Shown piece by piece: positions 34,523 to 42,438 of a stretch of DNA of 64,000 nt. The position numbers and the translations under genes are program-made. How positions within the stretch are numbered: position 1 is the first letter of the stretch; every line of letters begins with the position of its first letter. Origin of the DNA: Parahoeflea alexandrii (lineage in GTDB: Bacteria; Pseudomonadota; Alphaproteobacteria; Rhizobiales; Rhizobiaceae). The stretch lies in assembly GCF_027214025.1 (NCBI RefSeq), contig NZ_JAPWHB010000004.1, positions 124,001 to 188,000 of the forward strand, written 5' to 3'. The notes beneath the pieces are model-generated. The model worked only from the letters and a program-made list of their open reading frames with translations, did not search any database and had not been told where the DNA came from.

Positions 34523-35679
34523 GCACTCCTGATCCGGGTCGTGAGCGGCCAGCGCGGCGCCGGCCTGATCCCGGGACCATAGCCCAGCCGCACGAACATT
34601 TGCAGCGTCTCATTGTCGCTGATCCGCAAGGCCGTGCGCATGTCCGCGTATTTGCCGGCCATCTCCTCATACTCCTGCAGCGCCTGGCTGAACGGCTGCA
34701 GCGCCAGCCCGGCTTCGGTGACGGCGAGATGCATGCGCACATAGTCGCGCCCGGCGGCAATCTGGTCGGCGCGGCTGTTGGCCGGCGTGGTCAGCCAGAG
34801 AAAACCCATCGCCGTGTCGAACTGGACCTTCTGCGCCTTCATTCCTTCGGTAAACACCATCGAACCCGGGTCGAGCATCGCCTGCCTGTCCATGAGCCCG
34901 AGCAGGTCGAGCCCCTCGTTCAGCGGCCCGACAAGGCTGATCCCGTCCGGATTGGCCTCGATCTCGGCCTTGCCGATGCGCATCAGGTCGACGCTCTCCT
35001 TCATCGTCCGGTAGGTGCGCAACTCGATCTCCATCGCCTCCCAGGAAAGCGCCCGAAGTGCCGCCACCTCTTCGGTGCCGGTCGCATGGTCGATGCGCGC
35101 AGTCCGCGCCGCAGCAGCGATCGGGTCGAGTGTCGCGGCAGCCACCGGCCGGGCGGTGTCATAGGCTTCGCGGTTGGTGTGGCGCGCGAACACCTGCGCA
35201 AACAGCGGATCGCGCTCGACAGTGCTGTCGGCAATGAGGCGGATGTGCGCCACCGGGCGCTCGTTAAGCAGTGGCTGCGGCTCGCCCTCGGGAAACAGCC
35301 TCACCTCGGCGCGGTAGCCGGTTTCCGCCGCCGCCATCGTCAGCAATTCGACGAAACAGCCAAGCCCGATCGTCAGTTGCCGGTCATAAGGATCGGTTTC
35401 GGGCAGCCGCCGCGTGGTGTCGAAATGAAGCGTGATCTCGCCGGGCGTCGAGAGATCGGCCAGCCAGGGCTGACGGTTGTGCGGATTGGGCGCCAGGATC
35501 GCATGCGACAGCGCAAAGATGCGCAGATCGCCGCTCGCGCCCGCATCCAGCGCTTTCGCTGTCTCCCACGGCTTGCGCGCACCAGCCGGATCGCGGCTCG
35601 TGGCCCAGCCGCCGATGCCACCCGCCGCCAGGATCACCCCGCCGCCGAGGATCGTCATGAATTTCCGTCTGCTGGTCAT
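34519..35679 (-). CDS. Acg-like nitroreductase-fold protein with TAT signal
   Basis: A 386-aa exported protein. The N-terminus has a twin-arginine motif (TSRRKFMTILGGG) and a hydrophobic helix. The remainder is a divergent nitroreductase domain, with HAILAPNPHNRQPWLADL near residue 55 and DPYDRQLTIGLGCFVELLTM further on, as in mycobacterial Acg-type flavin proteins. ATG 35679 has GGAG 7 nt upstream, favouring it over the ATG four codons before. First gene of the operon with the MarR regulator. Substrate unknown; a redox or detoxification role is inferred from the MarR partner. Confidence 0.82.
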   Translation of the reverse strand: MTSRRKFMTILGGGVILAAGGIGGWATSRDPAGARKPWETAKALDAGASGDLRIFALSHAILAPNPHNRQPWLADLSTPGEITLHFDTTRRLPETDPYDRQLTIGLGCFVELLTMAAAETGYRAEVRLFPEGEPQPLLNERPVAHIRLIADSTVERDPLFAQVFARHTNREAYDTARPVAAATLDPIAAAARTARIDHATGTEEVAALRALSWEAMEIELRTYRTMKESVDLMRIGKAEIEANPDGISLVGPLNEGLDLLGLMDRQAMLDPGSMVFTEGMKAQKVQFDTAMGFLWLTTPANSRADQIAAGRDYVRMHLAVTEAGLALQPFSQALQEYEEMAGKYADMRTALRISDNETLQMFVRLGYGPGIRPAPRWPLTTRIRSA

Positions 35680-35704
35680 GTTGGGCTCCATATCATTTAG
35701 CGAT

Positions 35705-35727
35705 AAACTATATAGTTTAGCACTAAA
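35705..35727. promoter_or_regulatory. Overlapping palindromic MarR-type operators
   Basis: AAACTATATAGTTT (35705-35718) is a perfect 14-bp palindrome. TTTAGCACTAAA (35716-35727) is a 12-bp palindrome with a 2-bp centre that overlaps it by three bases. A related TTTAGCGATAAA precedes them at 35697. They lie 26-48 nt before the start of the nitroreductase-MarR operon, where the promoter should be. Confidence 0.75.
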
Positions 35728-35822
35728 CGATAAGTCAAGCCCCAGCCGACAGGCCCCCACGCGGTGACCGTCATCGCAGCCGGACACCTATGGCGAGGCA
35801 GCCGGGTTTTTCCAGAGTCGGT

Positions 35823-36641
35823 TTATTCTGCCGCAAGAAGGCCTTCGAGCCAGCGCACGGTGGCGGGAAGCCGTTCGACGTGATTGCGCACTTCCAGGAT
35901 CAGCCGCGGCGTTTCCTCAAGCCCGGCGAGCGCGTCGAGCAGCGGCGTCCAGCTGATCCGCCCCTCGCCCGGATGCCAGTGGCGGTCGGCATAACCGTCG
36001 ACATCCTGCAGGTGAACATGGCCGAGGTGACCGGCGGCAGCCGCAATGAAGTCGTTGACCGGCGGCGCCTGGTAGCGCCCATGCGCGAGATCCGCATGGC
36101 CGGTATCGATCGAGATCTTCAGGTTGGGGTGATCGATCTGGCGCACCAGCTCGACGCGTGTCGCAGGATCGGTATCGTCGATGTTTTCCAGCATCAGCGT
36201 ACAGCCAGTATCCGCGGCGCGCTTCAGCACCGGCTCGAGGCAGTCGGCTGCTGCCGAAAACATCAGCCCCAGCACATCGGGGTAATTCCGGTGGTTGAGC
36301 AGGTGCCAGTAGGTAAACGGGCTGTGGATCACCATGTGCGTCGCCGACAGGCTTTCGGCGATCTCCAGCCCCTTGAGGAAACGCTCCTGGATGACCGCAC
36401 GGATCGCCCGGTCGGGGTTGGACAGATCGAGCCCGAAGAACGGGCCGTGGATGCCGCGCGGCCCCCGGTGCGGCTCAAGCGCCTCTTTGTACTTGCCGAT
36501 AAGCTCCGAGCAGTCACCGGCGATCACGTCGGGGAAGACGAAGTCCTGGATCTCGATCGGCCGGTCGGCATCGCAGATCCAGCCCTTGAGGGATTGATAG
36601 CTGTCGAATTTGACGGCGGCGCCAAAGGTCGAAAGGGTCAT
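35823..36641 (-). CDS. Sugar phosphate isomerase/epimerase-like TIM barrel
   Basis: A 272-aa AP_endonuc_2/xylose-isomerase-like barrel. Metal-ligand style segments: LMLENIDDTDPATRVELVR, LKISIDTGHADLAH, HVHLQDVDGYADRHWHPGEG and LILEVRN. ATG 36641 follows AAGGATATTTTCG. Last gene of the ABC transporter operon, 11 nt after the permease stop, so it probably acts on the imported compound. The substrate (a sugar, sugar phosphate or polyol derivative) is not fixed by the sequence. Confidence 0.85.
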   Translation of the reverse strand: MTLSTFGAAVKFDSYQSLKGWICDADRPIEIQDFVFPDVIAGDCSELIGKYKEALEPHRGPRGIHGPFFGLDLSNPDRAIRAVIQERFLKGLEIAESLSATHMVIHSPFTYWHLLNHRNYPDVLGLMFSAAADCLEPVLKRAADTGCTLMLENIDDTDPATRVELVRQIDHPNLKISIDTGHADLAHGRYQAPPVNDFIAAAAGHLGHVHLQDVDGYADRHWHPGEGRISWTPLLDALAGLEETPRLILEVRNHVERLPATVRWLEGLLAAE

Positions 36642-36652
36642 CGAAAATATCC

Positions 36653-37471
36653 TTATTTGATGCCGGCGCGCATGAAGCTTTGCACGAACTGGCGCTGGAA
36701 AAGCAGGAACCCCAGGAGAAGGGGCGCGGAGGTCATGAGGGTCGCGGCATTGATAACCGCCCATTCGGTGCCGCTGTCGGTGGTGGCGAAGATCGACAGA
36801 CCCACGGTCAGCGGCCGGGTTTCGACCGAATTGGTGATGATCAGCGGCCAGAGGAAATTGTTCCAGTGGTGGCTCACCGACACCAGCCCGAAGGCGAGCA
36901 TCGCCGGCTTGCCGAGCGGCACATAGACCCGCCACAACAGCCCGAGAAGCGAACAGCCCTCCACCCTTGCCGCCTCGTCGAGTTCCTTCGGGATGGTCAT
37001 GAAGGTCTGCCGCAACAGGAAAATCGCAAACCCCGAGGCAAAATAGGGCAAGCCGATGGCGATGATGGTGTCAACCAGTCCCAATGCCCGCATGGTCTTG
37101 TAGTTCTCGACCAGCAGGATGTCGGGCATCACCAGGAGCTGCATCAGGATCAGCGTGAACAGGAACGTCTTGCCAGGAAATTCCAGCCGCGCAAAGGCGA
37201 AGGCCGCCAGCGTGCACAGCACCAGCTGCGCGCTCAGGATCATCGTCACCAGCAGGATGGTGTTGAGAAAGTAGCGCGCGAACGGCGCCTGCGACCATGC
37301 CGAAGCAAAATTGTCCAGGGTCAACGGCGCCATCAGTTCGAAACGAGCCTCGAAGGCGGGAGGATGAAACGCCGCCCAGACCGCATAGGCAAGCGGCGCG
37401 ATCCAGATCAGCGCCAGCAGCGCGCCGCCGCCGCGGATCAGGACCCGGTCGAATGTGGTCTCGCCGATCAT
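36653..37471 (-). CDS. ABC transporter permease, UgpE/MalG type
   Basis: A six-helix inner-membrane permease of 272 aa. The EAA loop reads IPKELDEAARVEGCSLLGLL, with ARLEFPGKTFLF and PLIITNSVETRPLTVGLS as other family segments. ATG 37471 overlaps the upstream permease stop by four bases (ATGA), so the two are translationally coupled. Forms the membrane channel with the partner permease for the importer encoded here. Confidence 0.9.
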   Translation of the reverse strand: MIGETTFDRVLIRGGGALLALIWIAPLAYAVWAAFHPPAFEARFELMAPLTLDNFASAWSQAPFARYFLNTILLVTMILSAQLVLCTLAAFAFARLEFPGKTFLFTLILMQLLVMPDILLVENYKTMRALGLVDTIIAIGLPYFASGFAIFLLRQTFMTIPKELDEAARVEGCSLLGLLWRVYVPLGKPAMLAFGLVSVSHHWNNFLWPLIITNSVETRPLTVGLSIFATTDSGTEWAVINAATLMTSAPLLLGFLLFQRQFVQSFMRAGIK

Positions 37472-38340
37472 TTGTAGTGCACCCGTCTGTCGGCGAGGAA
37501 GAACTGGCCGATGCCCACCACCGACAGGATGGCGATCAGCACCACCGTCAGCGCCGCGGCGTAAGCCGTGTCCCAGAACCTGAACCCGGTCTCGAAGATG
37601 TAGTAGAGCAAGAGCATGGTCGCGCTGTCGGGCCCGCCCTTGGTCATGACGAAGACATGGTCGACCAGCCGGAAGGCGTTGATCACCGCGTTGACCGAGA
37701 CGAACAGCGTCGTCGGCATGATCAGCGGCAGCGTCACCCGGCGGAAGAAGGTCCAGCGGCCGCACCCCTCGATCGCCGCCGCCTCGCGCAGCGACTGCGG
37801 GATCGTCTGCAGCGCGGCGAGGAAGAAGATCATGAAGAACCCGGCCTCCTTCCAGATCGTCACCGCGGCGACCGCATAGAGCGCGGTGTCGGGCTGGCCG
37901 ACATAATTGGCAGATGGCAGTCCGAAATAGAGCCGGATCTGGTCGATCAGCCCGAAGCCCGGCGCATAGAAGAACAGCCAGATATTGGCGACCGCGATCA
38001 GCGGCAGCACGGTCGGCGTGAAGAACGCCATCCGCATCAGGCTGACGCCGCGGAACGAGCGGTGCACCAGAAGCGCCATGGCCAGCGACAGCGCGATCGA
38101 GGCCGGAATGGTGATCGCCGCATAGATTGCCGAATTGACCATCGCCTTCACGAAGATCGGATCCCCGAGCATCTTCTGGTAGTTGCCCAACCCGGTAAAT
38201 GCCGCGGCGCGGCGTCCCTTGGCGGTGGTGAAGAAGCTGTCGATCAGGGTGGTGACGGCGGGCAGATGCGTGAATGCGATCAGGAACACGAACGCAGGCA
38301 GCAGCATCAGCCAGGCATATATCCAGTTGCGGCTGTTCAT
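37468..38340 (-). CDS. ABC transporter permease, UgpA/MalF type
   Basis: A 290-aa six-helix permease beginning MNSRNWIYAWLMLLPAFVFL. The EAA loop IPQSLREAAAIEGCGRWTFF and RVTLPLIMPTTLFV are typical. The sequence PVITLIDSFFTTAKG-like periplasmic loop near residue 35 is shared with UgpA. It lies 61 nt after the binding-protein stop, with a strong stem-loop in the gap, and overlaps the next permease by four bases. Confidence 0.9.
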   Translation of the reverse strand: MNSRNWIYAWLMLLPAFVFLIAFTHLPAVTTLIDSFFTTAKGRRAAAFTGLGNYQKMLGDPIFVKAMVNSAIYAAITIPASIALSLAMALLVHRSFRGVSLMRMAFFTPTVLPLIAVANIWLFFYAPGFGLIDQIRLYFGLPSANYVGQPDTALYAVAAVTIWKEAGFFMIFFLAALQTIPQSLREAAAIEGCGRWTFFRRVTLPLIMPTTLFVSVNAVINAFRLVDHVFVMTKGGPDSATMLLLYYIFETGFRFWDTAYAAALTVVLIAILSVVGIGQFFLADRRVHYK

Positions 38341-38361
38341 GTGCGTATCCCGGGCAGGAAT

Positions 38362-38390
38362 GGCGGGGCGCGCCTGAAGAGCGCCCCGCC
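38362..38390 (-). promoter_or_regulatory. Intercistronic stem-loop between binding-protein and permease genes
   Basis: GGCGGGGCGC and GCGCCCCGCC form a perfect 10-bp stem with a 9-nt loop. There is no U-run, so it probably protects the binding-protein mRNA or attenuates the permease genes instead of ending transcription. Confidence 0.7.
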
Positions 38391-38401
38391 GGATGATGGG
38401 A

Positions 38402-39676
38402 TCAGTGGTAGGCCTTCAGGATCGCGTCGGCCTCGGCCTGGGCGCCATCGAGCGCTTCCTTGGGCGATTTCTGGCCGGTGATTGCCGATTCCAGCGCCGA
38501 GTTCAGGAGCTGCGTCACCTTCGGACCTTCGAAGGTCGACAGTTCCGCCACCGCGTAGTCGAGCTGGTCGCGGGCAACCAGCGCCTGCGGGAAGCCCTTG
38601 ACATAGTCCTTCATCGTCTCGGTTTCCCAGACGTCCGGACGCGGCGCGACGTAGCCGGTCGCGATCGTCCACTTGGCGGCCTGTTCCGGAGCGGTCGCCC
38701 ATTTCACGAAGTCGGCAGCGGCCTGCAGTTCCTCGTCGGTCGAGCCCTTCAGCAGGTAGAAGTTGCCGCCGCCCGTGGGCGCGCCGTTCTGCTTCAGGCC
38801 CGGCAGGAAGCCGACGCCGAAGTCGAACGGTGCGTTGGTGCGCACGTTGGTGAGGTTGCCGGTGGTGGTCCAGATCATCGCTGCCTGACCTTCGAAGAAG
38901 GCCTTCGGCGTGCCGCCCCAGTCGAGGATGCCCGGCGCCATCACGCCGTCCTTGGAAGACAGCGACACCAGCGCTTCGAGCGCGCCGACAGCGGCGTCCG
39001 AATTGAAGTTGACGTTCTTGCCGGTGTCATCGGCCAGCAGGCCGCCATTGCCGGCGACGATGCCGGTCCAGAGCCAGGACGGGAAGCCCGAGGACGGGAT
39101 ATGCACGCCCCACTGGGTGACGTTGCCGCTCGCGTCCTTGACGGTCAGCTTCTTGCCCATCTCGACCATTTCGGCCCAGTTTGCCGGACCCTTTTCCGGG
39201 TCGAGGCCGGCAGCCTTGAACGCTTCCTTGTTCCAGTAGAGAACCGGCGTCGAGCGCTGGAACGGGATGCCCCAGGTCTTGCCCTCGGTCTGGCTGTTGG
39301 CCATGAACGCCGGGTAGAAGCCGCCGATCCAGTTCTTCTGCTCGTCCTCGGTGAGGTAGTTGTCCCAGGCGACGATCATGTCCTCGTCGATGAAGGTGTA
39401 CATGTCGGTCGACAGCGAGATGATCAGCTGCGGGGCATTGCCGCCGCGCACGGCGGTGATCGCCTTGGTCGTGGTGTCGGCATAGGAGCCGGTGTAGATC
39501 GCGTCGATCTTCACGCCTTCATTGTTGGCCATGTATTCCTCGGTCAGCGACTGGATCGTGTCCGCCGCGGCGCCGCCGACGGCGACCGGGAAATAGAATT
39601 CGAGATCGACGGCGTTTGCCTGGCTGGCAAACAGCGTCAGCGCCGAGGTCGCCAGAAATACGTTAAGCAGTTTCAT
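38402..39676 (-). CDS. ABC transporter substrate-binding protein, UgpB-like
   Basis: A 424-aa periplasmic binding protein. Signal peptide MKLLNVFLATSALTLFASQ, cleavage near ANAVD. The mature domain resembles UgpB: VDLEFYFPVAVGGAAADTIQ, VRGGNAPQLIISLSTDMYTF, QRSTPVLYWNKEAFKAAGLD and the C-terminal TGYVAPRPDVWETE. A glycerol-3-phosphate or glycerophosphodiester ligand is plausible, but related proteins bind sugars. ATG 39676 lies inside the upstream ATPase gene (14-bp overlap). Confidence 0.88.
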   Translation of the reverse strand: MKLLNVFLATSALTLFASQANAVDLEFYFPVAVGGAAADTIQSLTEEYMANNEGVKIDAIYTGSYADTTTKAITAVRGGNAPQLIISLSTDMYTFIDEDMIVAWDNYLTEDEQKNWIGGFYPAFMANSQTEGKTWGIPFQRSTPVLYWNKEAFKAAGLDPEKGPANWAEMVEMGKKLTVKDASGNVTQWGVHIPSSGFPSWLWTGIVAGNGGLLADDTGKNVNFNSDAAVGALEALVSLSSKDGVMAPGILDWGGTPKAFFEGQAAMIWTTTGNLTNVRTNAPFDFGVGFLPGLKQNGAPTGGGNFYLLKGSTDEELQAAADFVKWATAPEQAAKWTIATGYVAPRPDVWETETMKDYVKGFPQALVARDQLDYAVAELSTFEGPKVTQLLNSALESAITGQKSPKEALDGAQAEADAILKAYH

Positions 39677-40748
39677 GGGTAAGATCCTTCTTGGGTTGGG
39701 AGGCTGTGGGGTGGTCAAACTGCGTCAGCCGGGTGCCGGTTGCCGCATCGAAGATGCTTTCGTGGCCCTCTGCCCAGCCGAGCGCGAACCGCGCCGGCGG
39801 CGGCGCCGCACTTGCAGGCATGCGCATGATGAAATCGGTGTCGCCAAGCCGGGCGGAAACGAGCCGGTCCGCGCCCAGATACTCGACCCCGCGCAACTCG
39901 GCCTCCGGGCCGCGCGCGGCAACGCTCAAATCTTCGGGCCTGAGACCGATCAGGTGGCCCTCGCCGGCCCCGCCCTTGAGGCCTTCCTGCCCAGCGAACA
40001 ACCGGCCCGGGAACAGGTTCATCGGCGGCGTGCCGATGAAGCCCGCGGTGAACACCGTGGCGGGCCGCGCATAGACCTCTTCCGGCGTGCCGACCTGCTC
40101 GATCCGGCCGGCACTCATGACGATGATCCGGTCGGCCATCGTCATCGCCTCGATCTGGTCATGCGTGACATAGACCACCGTCAGCCCCAGCTTCTGCTGG
40201 ATCGCCCTCAGTTCGACGCGCATGTCGGCGCGCAGTTTCGCATCGAGATTGGAAAGCGGTTCGTCCATCAGGCAGATCGGCCGCTCGCTGATCACCGCGC
40301 GGGCGAGTGCGACGCGCTGCTGCTGCCCGCCAGACAGTTCCGAGGGCTTTCGCGCCAGCAGCGCCGAAAGCCCCATCATCGCCGCGACCTGGTTGAGGCG
40401 CTGCAGCCGCTCGGCCTTCGAAACCCTGCGCACCTTGAGCCCGAACAGGATGTTCTCGGCGACCGAGAGATGCGGAAACAGCGCGTAGGACTGGAACACC
40501 ATCGACAGGTCGCGCGCGCTCGGCGGCAAATCGCCGACATCAGTGCCGCCGATCCGGATCGCACCGCTCGTCTGCCGGTCGAGCCCGGCAATCAGCCTCA
40601 GAAGCGTCGATTTCCCGCAGCCCGACGGTCCGAGCAACACGGAAAAATCGCCCGCATCAAGCGAGACGGAAACATTATCAAGCGCTGCCGTCTGGCCAAA
40701 AAGCCGCGAAACATTCTCGATCTGGATCTGCGAAGGACTGGTCTGCAT
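39663..40748 (-). CDS. ABC transporter ATP-binding protein, UgpC/MalK type
   Basis: A 361-aa ATPase. Walker A GPSGCGKST (residues 40-48), Q-loop VFQSYALFPHLSV, signature LSGGQQQRVALARAV and Walker B CLMDEPLSNLDAK, followed by the H-loop VTHDQIEAMT. The C-terminal MalK-like regulatory (TOBE) domain includes RPEDLSVAARG. Unusually it is the first gene of the operon: ATPase, binding protein, two permeases, isomerase. It energises the importer from the cytoplasm. Confidence 0.92.
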   Translation of the reverse strand: MQTSPSQIQIENVSRLFGQTAALDNVSVSLDAGDFSVLLGPSGCGKSTLLRLIAGLDRQTSGAIRIGGTDVGDLPPSARDLSMVFQSYALFPHLSVAENILFGLKVRRVSKAERLQRLNQVAAMMGLSALLARKPSELSGGQQQRVALARAVISERPICLMDEPLSNLDAKLRADMRVELRAIQQKLGLTVVYVTHDQIEAMTMADRIIVMSAGRIEQVGTPEEVYARPATVFTAGFIGTPPMNLFPGRLFAGQEGLKGGAGEGHLIGLRPEDLSVAARGPEAELRGVEYLGADRLVSARLGDTDFIMRMPASAAPPPARFALGWAEGHESIFDAATGTRLTQFDHPTASQPKKDLTHETA

Positions 40749-41142
40749 GGCCGTGCAGGAACCATTGTCCCGTGAACGCCGGATGACAGATTTGCGAAGT
40801 TTTTGTGTACGCGGGTCGTTTCACACAGCGGCGGGTGGGGCCGGAAGCTCGCCGCACAAGCCAGCGGCCTGGAGGAACAGGGTTTTTCGGGTGCGCGGAT
40901 GGCATCCCTCCGTCGCGAGGGGTAGGTGAGAGAGACCTCCCGGAAAGGCTCATCCGGGGGCTCCCACGATAGACGGGAAGTATCGGCCTATTGCATCGGA
41001 AACGAATGGCTGGAATGGGACGATTTTTCCAGATCTGCCCGATCACATCTGCAGCCGGGAGACAAAAAATCTGCCTTGAGCCTCTTGAGAGTTTGCCCTC
41101 CAACTCTTTCAATAACCCTATCGCATTTCAGGGGAAGTTCAC
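40749..41142. other. Divergent intergenic region before the ABC operon and the lipoyl-like-repeat gene
   Basis: 394 bp with no convincing gene. It must contain the leftward promoter of the ABC operon. The rightward gene has a good ribosome binding site (GGGGAAG, 7 nt before the GTG at 41143). Local composition drops in G+C towards 41100. No regulator gene lies nearby. Confidence 0.4.
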
Positions 41143-42423
41143 GTGACGCATCAGAATATCGACCTGCCGGAAGATCCGCGATTCTATCCGCTATCCATCG
41201 CTGCGCTGCATGCCGCCGAAGGTGACGGGATCAAAGCGGGTCAGCCGGTCTTTGATCTCGTCGATTCATCAGGCAACAGCTTCACCATTCGCGCCCAGAA
41301 CCGCGGCAGATTGCTCCGCATCCTCTTCCGCACTGGTGAGACGATCTCTGAGCCGGGACATCGCGTTGTTGAATACGCGCTAACCGAGCCTGCCGGCCGG
41401 GTTCCCGAAACAAGACTGCAGATATTCGGGATCGCGCTTGATCGGCGCGCAGGAGCTTATCCGATACGGATCGGCGGCATCCGCGTGAAGGCCGGCGACG
41501 ACATCGCCAAGGGCATGCCGTTATGGGACTATGAAGACCGGAACGGAACCGCGTTGACGGCCTATGCGCCGCAGCAGGGCAAGATCTTCGGCCTTCGTGT
41601 CGCGCCGGGCGACATTTTCACCGAACCGGGACATGCTGGAGTGAACTACGTTCCCCTTGATGTGCCCGCAGCAGACGCCACGCCTCCGGCGGCAGACAGA
41701 CCGACAGCGCCCGCAGGCGCCCCCGACTGGCAGATCAGGACCCTCTGTCTGTCGAGGCAGGCGGATCACTATCCAATCCGAATCAGGGACGTGTTCGTGA
41801 AGCCAGGAGCCGATTTCGCCGCCGGCGACCGGCTCTGGCAGATGGAAAACCGGACGGGGAGGCTCGTTTGGGGCGAGGCGCCTTCAGCGGGTAGAGCGGC
41901 TGCGGTGCGTGTTTCGCCCGGCGATATCTTTACCGAACCGGGAATGCCCGGCATCGATTACATTCGGATGGAGCCGGTCGCAGCCTCTCGACCGGCAACT
42001 GCAAAGGCGCCGTCCCGGCCCGCCTCTCCGGCAACGCCCAGGCGACCCGCCATGTCGACCGATCTCGGCGCCTTCGACAAGATGCCGGACGGCAGGTACG
42101 TCTTCGTTGTACGCCACCAGAAGCGCTTCGTCGCAGGCCTTGCCTTCGCTACCGTGCTCATCTGCGGTGCCGCGATCCTCGGCGAAACCGGCTACAACCG
42201 GCTGACCGACAGTTTCCGCGCGTTGACGAACCCGATGAGCTTTTCCTCCGGCGGGCAAGCCATCACGAAGCCGGAAAGCCGCTCTGCTGCGGACATCGCC
42301 GAGAAAGCCGATCTCGACCGCGCGAAGAACGATCTGGACCGGGTCCTGGCCGCGAGCGGTCCGGGCCAGACCTCGCCGAACCCGCAGCAGCAAGCCAACT
42401 TCACCGCCTGGATAGATGGCTAG
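41143..42423 (+). CDS. Membrane protein with three tandem lipoyl/biotinyl-like repeats, unknown function
   Basis: A 426-aa protein of novel-looking layout. Residues about 10-85, 95-172 and 195-275 are three copies of one module: a YPIRIGGIRVKAGDDIAKG-type entry, then a beta strand (PLWDYEDRNGTALTAYAP), then VRVSPGDIFTEPGMPGIDY or a close variant. The pattern recalls biotinyl/lipoyl hammerheads, but the modified lysine is absent. A Pro/Ala-rich linker follows, then one membrane helix (AGLAFATVLICGAAILGET, near residue 345-365) and a short Gln-rich tail. So the repeats should face the cytoplasm, or the protein is tail-anchored. GTG start at 41143. Confidence 0.7.
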   Translation: MTHQNIDLPEDPRFYPLSIAALHAAEGDGIKAGQPVFDLVDSSGNSFTIRAQNRGRLLRILFRTGETISEPGHRVVEYALTEPAGRVPETRLQIFGIALDRRAGAYPIRIGGIRVKAGDDIAKGMPLWDYEDRNGTALTAYAPQQGKIFGLRVAPGDIFTEPGHAGVNYVPLDVPAADATPPAADRPTAPAGAPDWQIRTLCLSRQADHYPIRIRDVFVKPGADFAAGDRLWQMENRTGRLVWGEAPSAGRAAAVRVSPGDIFTEPGMPGIDYIRMEPVAASRPATAKAPSRPASPATPRRPAMSTDLGAFDKMPDGRYVFVVRHQKRFVAGLAFATVLICGAAILGETGYNRLTDSFRALTNPMSFSSGGQAITKPESRSAADIAEKADLDRAKNDLDRVLAASGPGQTSPNPQQQANFTAWIDG

Positions 42424-42438
42424 TGTCTGCCAGCACCC

